A stretch of 9,229 nt of DNA. Origin: Dialister sp. UBA734. GTDB lineage: Bacteria > Bacillota > Negativicutes > Veillonellales > Dialisteraceae. Position numbers and translations under genes: made by a program. Positions 1-4,739 of the stretch are shown piece after piece; position 1 is the first letter of the stretch, and the number at the start of each line of letters is the position of its first letter. A model generated the notes under the pieces. That model saw nothing but the letters and a program-made list of their open reading frames with translations. It was not told the DNA's origin and made no database searches. The DNA is taken from assembly GCA_002297935.1 (NCBI GenBank), contig DBLC01000149.1:12078-21306 (forward strand), read 5' to 3'.

Positions 1-130
1 ACATAGTACCGAACTACTCTGTTCAGTCATCATGTACGAATCCCATCGGTCGAAATGACGCTAGAGAAAATGCGGCTATAGGCAATAAGCATGCATAACG
101 CTATCACACCAACTGACACATATCCTCCCC

Positions 131-373
131 CGTCATTTCGACCGACGGGATTTGTGCTTAGTGTCTCCATCGGGCTTTCTCGCACTATGTTAGACAAAAG
201 TGGAGAAATCCCAAACCTCTTGCAGAAACGGTTCTAGCTGATCTATCCCGTTACGGATAAGTTCAGCTGGATAGAATTCCGCTAGTGCTTTGAGATTTCT
301 CCACTTCTGTCTAACATAGTACCGAACTACTCTGTTCAGTCATCATGCACAAATCCCATCGGTCGAAATGACG
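131..373. repeat. Palindromic element 1 of the array
   Basis: Outer arms at 131-157 (CGTCATTTCGACCG, then TTTGTGC) and 347-373 are inverted copies. The inner arms are GTGGAGAAATC near 200-210 and its complement within 279-312. The left inner arm after that core (211-230) does not match the right arm, unlike in elements 2 to 4, so this copy is an imperfect or hybrid hairpin. The tip holds CCCGTTACGG. Confidence 0.85.
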
Positions 374-493
374 CTAGAGAGAATATAGCTACTGTCATTA
401 ATTATGCAGCCGATTGAAATGACGCTGGAGAGGATATGACTCCTATCAATAACATTCATACCGTTATCACTCCTACTAACACATCCCATCCCC

Positions 494-737
494 CGTCATT
501 TCGACCGACGGGATTCGTGCGGAATATCTCTATCAGGCTTTCTCGCACTTTGTTGAACAAAAGTGGAGAAATCTTAAAGCACTGGCGGTACACGGTACCA
601 GCTGAGATATCCCGTTACGGGTAAGTTCAGCTAGATGGAATCCCGCTAGTGCTTTGAGATTTCTCCACTTCTGTCTAACATAGTACCGAACTACACTGTT
701 CAGTCATCTTGCACAAATCCCATCGGTCGAAATGACG
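494..737. repeat. Palindromic element 2 of the array
   Basis: This is a nearly full-length palindrome. The outer arms are 494-520 and 711-737. The inner arms are 556-588 and 643-676, sharing the GTGGAGAAATCT core and continuing through AAAGCACT and GCGG. The tip contains AGCTGA and TCAGCT flanking CCCGTTACGGG. As single-stranded DNA or RNA it could fold into a hairpin of about 240 bases. Confidence 0.9.
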
Positions 738-858
738 CTAGAGAGAATATAGCTACTGTCATTAATTATGCAGCCGGTCGAAATGACGCTGGAGAGGATA
801 TGACTCTTATCAATAAACATTCATACCGTTATCACTCCTACTGACACATCCCATCCCC

Positions 859-1101
859 CGTCATTTCGACCGACGGGATTCGTGCTGAATATCTCTATCG
901 GGGTTTTCCGCACTTTGTTGAACAAAAGTGGAGAAATCTCAAAGCATTAGCGGAAACGGTTCCAGCTGAGATATCCCGTTACGGGCAAAGTCAGCTAGAT
1001 AAGATTCCGCTGGAGCTTTGAGATTTCTCCACTTCTGTCTAACATAGTACTGAACTACACTGTGTCATCACCAAGCACAAATCCCATCGGTCGAAATGAC
1101 G
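859..1101. repeat. Palindromic element 3 of the array
   Basis: Same plan as element 2, with outer arms at 859-885 and 1075-1101. The inner arms carry GTGGAGAAATCTCAAAGC on the left and GCTTTGAGATTTCTCCAC on the right, an 18-base perfect complement. The tip again carries CCCGTTACGGG. Confidence 0.9.
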
Positions 1102-1220
1102 CTACAGAGTAGCCAGTTATCATTATGAATCATGCAATCGCTATTGTGCTAGTGTCACATACCATCCTGTCATCAATAAGGATACCTATCGCGTTCAGAC
1201 CGATTGACGCATACCGTCCC

Positions 1221-1463
1221 CGTCATTTCGACCGCCGAGATTCGTGCGGAATAGCTCTATCGGGCTTCTCGTACTTTGTTAGACAAAAGTAGAGAAATCT
1301 TAAAGCACTAGCGGTACACGATACCAGCTGAGATATCCCGTTACGGGTAAGTTCAGCTGGATAGAATTCCGCTAGTGCTTTGAGATTTCTCCACTTCTGT
1401 CTAACATAGTACCGAACTACTCTGTTCAGTCATCTTGCACAAATCCCATCGGTCGAAATGACG
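1221..1463. repeat. Palindromic element 4 of the array
   Basis: The outer arms are 1221-1247 (slightly diverged, CCGCCGAGATTCGTGC) and 1437-1463. The inner left arm has GTAGAGAAATCTTAAAGCAC, so it carries substitutions relative to the right arm. The tip CCCGTTACGGG is conserved. Confidence 0.88.
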
Positions 1464-1537
1464 CTGGAGCAATATATGTCTACAGTCAAATAGCATTCAA
1501 AACGCTGCCACACTTACTAACGCACATAGTACCATCA

Positions 1538-1822
1538 TCATTTCCAATCCCGTGATAAATCTTTCCAAATAGGATTCATCCGAGTAATCAATGCATCTTT
1601 CTTCTTCCGGCTCCATTTCTTCAGTTGTTTTTCTCTAGCAATGGCTTCTTCGATAGAATGGTACCGTTCCACGTAGACCAGAGCATGCACATGATACGTT
1701 TTGGTAAAACCGTCGACAACTTCGTTCTTATGCTCATACAGTCTTTTTTGTAAATCACTGGTAACGCCTATGTACAACGTAGACCGATTATTGTTAGAAA
1801 GGATATACAGAAAACCGCCCAT
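1538..1822 (-). CDS. Small GIY-YIG domain nuclease-like protein
   Basis: A 94-residue single-domain protein of the GIY-YIG superfamily, resembling the stand-alone YhbQ/UPF0213-type proteins. Visible family marks are the N-terminal strand FLYILSN (residues 4-10), LYIGVTSDLQKRLYEHK with YIG at 17-19 and Arg27, the helix AIAREKQLKKW with Glu64 as the likely metal-ligand glutamate, and the C-terminal MNPIWKDL. No DNA-binding domain is fused to it. GIY-YIG enzymes cut DNA using a metal ion; the role of these short members is poorly known, so a repair or DNA-processing job is inference. The frame stays open to an ATG at 1891, but the start at 1822 is preferred because AAGGAG lies 6 bases upstream and the conserved domain begins there. 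It starts 10 bases after the sirtuin stop, so the two are probably one operon. Confidence 0.88.
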   Translation of the reverse strand: MGGFLYILSNNNRSTLYIGVTSDLQKRLYEHKNEVVDGFTKTYHVHALVYVERYHSIEEAIAREKQLKKWSRKKKDALITRMNPIWKDLSRDWK

Positions 1823-1828
1823 AGATAG

Positions 1829-1834
1829 CTCCTT
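1829..1834 (-). promoter_or_regulatory. Ribosome binding site of the GIY-YIG gene, overlapping the sirtuin stop
   Basis: On the minus strand AAGGAG is followed after 6 bases by the ATG at 1822. The first two bases of this site are the last two bases of the sirtuin TAA stop codon. This decides the start of the GIY-YIG gene and suggests that ribosomes finishing the sirtuin could help initiation. Confidence 0.8.
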
Positions 1835-2570
1835 ATGTACCCACCACTTTTTCCAATACCCGACCCACGCTATCGCGAAAAACCAAATCACAAGCGTTGT
1901 CTTTTGCTGTTTCGTCTTTGTTGATCATCACCAGGGCATCGCCGCGGAAGTAGGAAATAAAGCCGGCGGCGGGATAGACTACCAAACTAGTGCCGCCGAT
2001 GATGAGCATGTCGGACCTAGCGATTTCATAGATAGCTTCTTCGATGTCCTGGTTGTTCAATGATTCTTCGTAGAGTACCACATCAGGTTTGATGATGCCG
2101 CCGCAATGGGGACAGTGCGGGACTGGATTACAATATTTCAAAAAAGTCTCTACATCATAGGTGGCGTGGCAGTTTTCACAGGTATTGGTCAATATGGTGC
2201 CATGGAGTTCTATCACTTTCTGGCTGCCAGCGCGCTGGTGAAGACCGTCGATATTTTGGGTAATCACAGCGGAGAGCTTCCCTTCTTTTTCCAGTTGTGC
2301 CAGGGCATAGTGAGCCCGGTTTGGCTTCGCTTTCATCATGGCTTCGGTAAAACGTTTATACATGGTGAAAAATTCTACAGGATGTTCTTCATAGAAATGA
2401 TGGGACAGCATTTCTTCTGGTGTCCAGGGAAGATTGGTTTTCTGCTTGTACAATCCATGTTCGCCACGGAAGTCCGGGATGTTCGATTCAGTGGATACGC
2501 CGGCGCCACCAAAGAAAACAATGCGATGATGGGTGCGAATCAGTTGCTGCAATTTTTCAAGGTCTGTCAT
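1833..2570 (-). CDS. cobB: NAD-dependent protein deacylase, sirtuin (SIR2) family
   Basis: A 245-residue single-domain cytosolic sirtuin, normal in length for bacterial members. It removes acetyl or other acyl groups from lysines, consuming NAD and releasing nicotinamide and O-acyl-ADP-ribose. The NAD-binding motif GGAGVSTESNIPDFRG is at residues 21-36, TQNIDGLHQRAG at 104-115, and the catalytic His123 lies in ELHGT. The zinc site is Cys131/Cys134 with Cys153/Cys156, and Cys147 is an extra cysteine between the pairs. GGTSLVVYPAAG sits at 192-203. The NAD-site and KPNRAH...AVITQNIDGLHQRAGS pattern resembles the class U type of Thermotoga Sir2. The ATG at 2570 has AAAGGAG at 2578-2584. The gene has its own likely promoter after the folC terminator and is followed closely by the GIY-YIG gene. 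Acyl preference cannot be read from the sequence. Confidence 0.95.
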   Translation of the reverse strand: MTDLEKLQQLIRTHHRIVFFGGAGVSTESNIPDFRGEHGLYKQKTNLPWTPEEMLSHHFYEEHPVEFFTMYKRFTEAMMKAKPNRAHYALAQLEKEGKLSAVITQNIDGLHQRAGSQKVIELHGTILTNTCENCHATYDVETFLKYCNPVPHCPHCGGIIKPDVVLYEESLNNQDIEEAIYEIARSDMLIIGGTSLVVYPAAGFISYFRGDALVMINKDETAKDNACDLVFRDSVGRVLEKVVGT

Positions 2571-2673
2571 GATGAGGCTCCTTTCGATTTGAATGGTGAC
2601 TGGTGACTCGTGACTAGTGACTGGGATTAGCAGCTAGGCCCTTCCTAGTCACCAGTCACCCATTTTTATAATC

Positions 2674-2682
2674 ATTATATCA
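2674..2682 (-). promoter_or_regulatory. Likely sirtuin promoter with an extended -10
   Basis: On the minus strand TGATATAAT matches the extended -10 form TGnTATAAT. It lies just downstream of the folC terminator and about 100 bases before the sirtuin ATG. No good -35 box is present (T-rich only), which is tolerated with an extended -10. Transcription would start near 2667. Confidence 0.55.
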
Positions 2683-2694
2683 TGGTCCCAAAAT

Positions 2695-2737
2695 AAAAAA
2701 GACGCAGCTCCCTTTGCGAGAGTCATGCGTCTTTTTT
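2695..2737 (-). terminator. Rho-independent terminator after folC
   Basis: On the minus strand a perfect 12-bp stem (AAAAAAGACGCA with TGCGTCTTTTTT) has a short inner stem in its loop and ends in a run of six T. The symmetric A and T runs mean it could also act in the plus direction. It separates folC from the sirtuin gene. Confidence 0.9.
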
Positions 2738-2804
2738 ATTGTTAAGAAACAGGAAATATCCTTCCTACTCCCCCAGTCACTAGTCACGAGTCACCAGTCA
2801 CCAA

Positions 2805-4124
2805 TTACTTACTTTCTTTTTCCGCAATCCATTTCATAGCGTCGCCCAGGATGTAGAGGGAGCCGCAGATGAGAACCACGTCTTTGTCGGTGGCTGCTTT
2901 GGAAGCGTCTTCCAGAGCGTCGGTGACGGAGGTTTCGGTGTGAAGTTCCGCAGCAATTTTCTGTTCATCGATCATCTTGGCGATGTCTTCAGGCTTTCTG
3001 GATCTCTGTGTTGGAGCCGGGCAGAGGAAGGCCACGTCGCCTTTACGAATCAAGAGCTGGATGACAGTTTCGGTGTCTTTGTCTTCCAGGGAGGTGAAAA
3101 CCAGCACGCGACGTTTGTCTGGGTACTGTTCTTCCAGGGCTTCTTTCAAGGCTTCGGCACCAGCCGGGTTATGTGCCCCGTCCATGACGTATGGCACGCC
3201 ACCGATGGTGTGCACTTCAAAGCGGCCTTTCCAGGTGGCTCTTGCGAGGCCTTCTCTGAGGTCGTTTTCATTGACCCGGTCGTCCTGTTTCATGATGATA
3301 GAGAGCGCCATGGTAGCCACAGCCGCATTGACCGCCTGATGGGCCCCAACAAAAGGAACGAAGAGCAGGCTCTTTTCCAGTTCTTTCGGCATGTCTTTTC
3401 TCTTCACCACAACCACCTGTCCCGGGCCGTACTTGCTACGGGAGTCGATTTCAAAGTCGCGGCCGTAGAAATAGATACGAGCTTTCTTTTCGTGGGCTTC
3501 TTTTTTCAGCTGTTTCAGCGGCACGTGCTGGGCAGCGGTGACTACCGGCACGCCTTCTTTGATGATGCCCGCTTTCTGGTGAGCGATTTCTTCCAGATTC
3601 TTGCCCAGGTATTTCTCATGGTCCATAGCTACGTTGGTGATGACAGAAACCACCGGCACCATCACGTTGGTGGAGTCATACAAACCGCCCATCCCCACTT
3701 CCATGACGGCATAGTCCACTTTCTGCTCACGGAAATACCAGAAAGCCATGGCCGTCAAGAGTTCAAATTCGGTCGGTGCTTCCACGCCTTCGGCAATGCA
3801 GGCTTCTGCGGCTTCGCGAATCACCGTAGCGGCTTTGGCAAAGTCTTCTTTGGAAATATCATGACCGCCCACGTGGATTCGTTCGGTGTAGTCAATCAGA
3901 TGGGGCGATACGTAGCGACCAATTTTCAGCGTGGCATTTTCGAGCACACTGGAAATCATAGCGACCACACTGCCTTTGCCGTTGGTGCCTGTGACGTGAA
4001 TCACTTTGTAAGCGGTTTCCGGATGGTCCAGTTTGGCAAGAATGGCCTGGATGCGTTCCAGTCCCGGTTTGATACCAAAAGAGGCAGCCTGTTCCAGATA
4101 GGCAATGGATTCTTCGTAATTCAT
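2805..4124 (-). CDS. folC: Bifunctional folylpolyglutamate synthase / dihydrofolate synthase
   Basis: A 439-residue cytosolic Mur-ligase-family enzyme of normal length. It adds glutamate to folates using ATP, and in many bacteria also joins glutamate to dihydropteroate. Seen in order: the ATP-binding P-loop HVTGTNGKGS at residues 43-52, SPHL at 73-76, EVGMGGLYDSTN at 142-153 (often EVGLGGRLDATN in relatives), an ITNVAMDHEKYLG segment followed by EIAHQKAGIIK, WKGRFEV at 298-304, VMDGAHNP at 313-320 and GSLYILGDA at 421-429. The ATG at 4124 has AAGGAG at 4131-4136 (6 bases away). It lies downstream of valS, separated by 615 bases of repeats, so it may be partly co-transcribed with valS or use the weak promoter noted near 4150. 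A strong terminator follows. Dual activity is inferred from the family. Confidence 0.96.
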   Translation of the reverse strand: MNYEESIAYLEQAASFGIKPGLERIQAILAKLDHPETAYKVIHVTGTNGKGSVVAMISSVLENATLKIGRYVSPHLIDYTERIHVGGHDISKEDFAKAATVIREAAEACIAEGVEAPTEFELLTAMAFWYFREQKVDYAVMEVGMGGLYDSTNVMVPVVSVITNVAMDHEKYLGKNLEEIAHQKAGIIKEGVPVVTAAQHVPLKQLKKEAHEKKARIYFYGRDFEIDSRSKYGPGQVVVVKRKDMPKELEKSLLFVPFVGAHQAVNAAVATMALSIIMKQDDRVNENDLREGLARATWKGRFEVHTIGGVPYVMDGAHNPAGAEALKEALEEQYPDKRRVLVFTSLEDKDTETVIQLLIRKGDVAFLCPAPTQRSRKPEDIAKMIDEQKIAAELHTETSVTDALEDASKAATDKDVVLICGSLYILGDAMKWIAEKESK

Positions 4125-4147
4125 AGTTGTCTCCTTACATGAATGTT

Positions 4148-4177
4148 ACTATGTTAAGGAATTGAGGCAATTTTCAA
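4148..4177 (-). promoter_or_regulatory. Possible folC promoter
   Basis: On the minus strand TTGAAA (4172-4177) is followed after 18 bases by CATAGT (4148-4153), just upstream of the folC ribosome binding site. Four of six bases match the -10 consensus. The call is weak, and the start would leave a very short leader. Confidence 0.3.
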
Positions 4178-4196
4178 ATTACGCTAGTGCTTACAG

Positions 4197-4310
4197 GTTG
4201 CTGAGGTTGCTCAAGTTTCTTAGGTTTCTTAGGTTTCTAGAATGTGCCGCTAGATGCTAGCGTATCCATCTCATTCGATAGGCCTGAGAAACTTGAGCAA
4301 CCTGAGCAAC
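4197..4310. repeat. Inverted repeat with nine-base-word arms upstream of folC
   Basis: The left arm 4197-4224 and right arm 4283-4310 match as reverse complements at 26 of 28 positions. Both are runs of a nine-base word of the form GGTTGCTGA / GGTTTCTTA. The left run continues to about 4240 and then meets AATGTGCCGCTAG. A run of the same words is found at 8420-8452. Confidence 0.88.
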
Positions 4311-4376
4311 TTAAACACCAGTTGAAATCATTCCATGTCTCACTTAACTTAATAACATGATTCTTTACATGACAAT

Positions 4377-4410
4377 AGCGCTCACCGAAGTGAGACGCTT
4401 TTGTTGTTTT
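4377..4410 (+). terminator. Hairpin with plus-strand T tract in the folC-valS gap
   Basis: AGCGCTCAC pairs with GTGAG and CGCT around a CGAA loop, with one bulged A, followed by TTTTGTTGTTTT on the plus strand. Read on the minus strand the loop is C(UUCG)G, a very stable tetraloop, but no T run follows. As a terminator it would stop plus-strand (antisense) transcription, although no plus-strand gene is present. In the minus direction it could be an RNA 3'-end stabiliser for valS. Confidence 0.5.
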
Positions 4411-4416
4411 ATTTAT

Positions 4417-4739
4417 GAGTAGCTAGTATCTAGGGATTAGGGATTAGGAAAATACTACGCACCATCGGCATAGTAACATGGTTGCAAATGGTAATAGCAC
4501 AAACATGTAGCCCCTTGGAGAAGGAGCAGCGAAGCCGGGGATAGAATGATTCGTTAGAACCATATTTCACACTTGCGGCATAAGTAGCATGGTAACGTTA
4601 TACATAACGTAATTTTTCATACCGCTAGTGATGTCTATCCCCCTGAATCCCCCTTCTCCAAGGGGGGAACGAGACTTACCGCTTATTCAACATATTTCCC
4701 AATTCCTAGGGCCTAGCTACTAATCCCTAGTCCCTATTA
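4417..4739. repeat. Heptamer-armed inverted repeat downstream of valS
   Basis: The left arm 4417-4449 reads as seven-base words (AGTAGCT, AGTATCT, AGGGATT, AGGGATT). The right arm 4701-4739, on the opposite strand, reads as GGGACTA, GGGATTA, GTAGCTA, GGCCCTA. The pairing is degenerate, but word type, period and orientation are clear. The right arm touches the valS stop codon at 4740. The interior holds a second inverted repeat at 4511-4665 and two imperfect direct copies of CGGCATAGTAACATGGT and relatives (4474 and 4573 areas). Confidence 0.75.
4511..4665. repeat. Inner inverted repeat (CCCCTTGGAGAAGG)
   Basis: CCCCTTGGAGAAGG at 4511-4524 and CCTTCTCCAAGGGG at 4652-4665 are perfect 14-bp complements. 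GGGGATAGA at 4537-4545 pairs perfectly with TCTATCCCC at 4634-4642. It is nested inside the heptamer arms. No open frame or promoter was seen inside. Confidence 0.85.

Larger units (their letters stand above)
1..1533. repeat. Tandem array of about 364-bp palindromic repeat units
   Basis: This gene-free stretch is a direct tandem repeat. Units begin with ACATAGTACC (or one-base variant) at 1, 314, 678, 1042 and 1404, giving periods of 313, 364, 364 and 362 bases; a fifth unit is cut short, and the boundary word recurs at 1524, just before the GIY-YIG gene. Units 314-677 and 678-1041 are nearly identical; those at 1 and 1042 are more diverged. Each unit contains one large palindrome, annotated separately. 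The array starts mid-pattern at base 1, so it probably extends to the left of the window. A 62-codon open frame at 436-624 lies inside the repeat and has no coding character. No promoter, RNA gene or transposase was seen. Function is unknown. Confidence 0.93.
2594..2803. repeat. 32-bp perfect inverted repeat of GGTGACT heptamers filling the sirtuin-folC gap
   Basis: The arms 2594-2625 and 2772-2803 are exact reverse complements, built of a seven-base word (GGTGACT, GGTGACT, CGTGACT, AGTGACT). A third, shorter run at 2644-2660 is inverted relative to the first. The right arm ends one base before the folC stop codon, and the left arm begins 9 bases from the sirtuin ribosome binding site. The interval between the arms holds the folC terminator and the sirtuin promoter. 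Confidence 0.93.

Noticed and set aside
436..624. 62-codon plus-strand open frame in the tandem array
   Set aside because: Built from repeat units and not kept open in the sister units at the equivalent place.
1..1533. CRISPR array
   Set aside because: The repeats are 313-364 bases with palindromic interiors and no short regular repeats with unique spacers; no cas gene is present.
1823..1891. Upstream ATG extending the GIY-YIG protein to 117 residues
   Set aside because: The extra 23 residues overlap the sirtuin 3' end, have no family match, and the internal ATG at 1822 has a strong, well-spaced ribosome binding site.
1833..2570. Sirtuin as part of a Thoeris- or DSR-type anti-phage system
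   Set aside because: Single-domain class U sirtuin with intact zinc cysteines and catalytic His; no TIR, SMF/LOG or large partner gene nearby.
2106..2606. 166-codon plus-strand open frame opposite the sirtuin gene
   Set aside because: Covers the sirtuin catalytic region in antisense and runs into the heptamer repeat; no coding support.
2940..4142. 400-codon plus-strand open frame opposite folC
   Set aside because: It mirrors a well-supported folC on the minus strand, is rich in Phe, His and Gly as antisense frames are, and has no recognisable motif or ribosome binding site.
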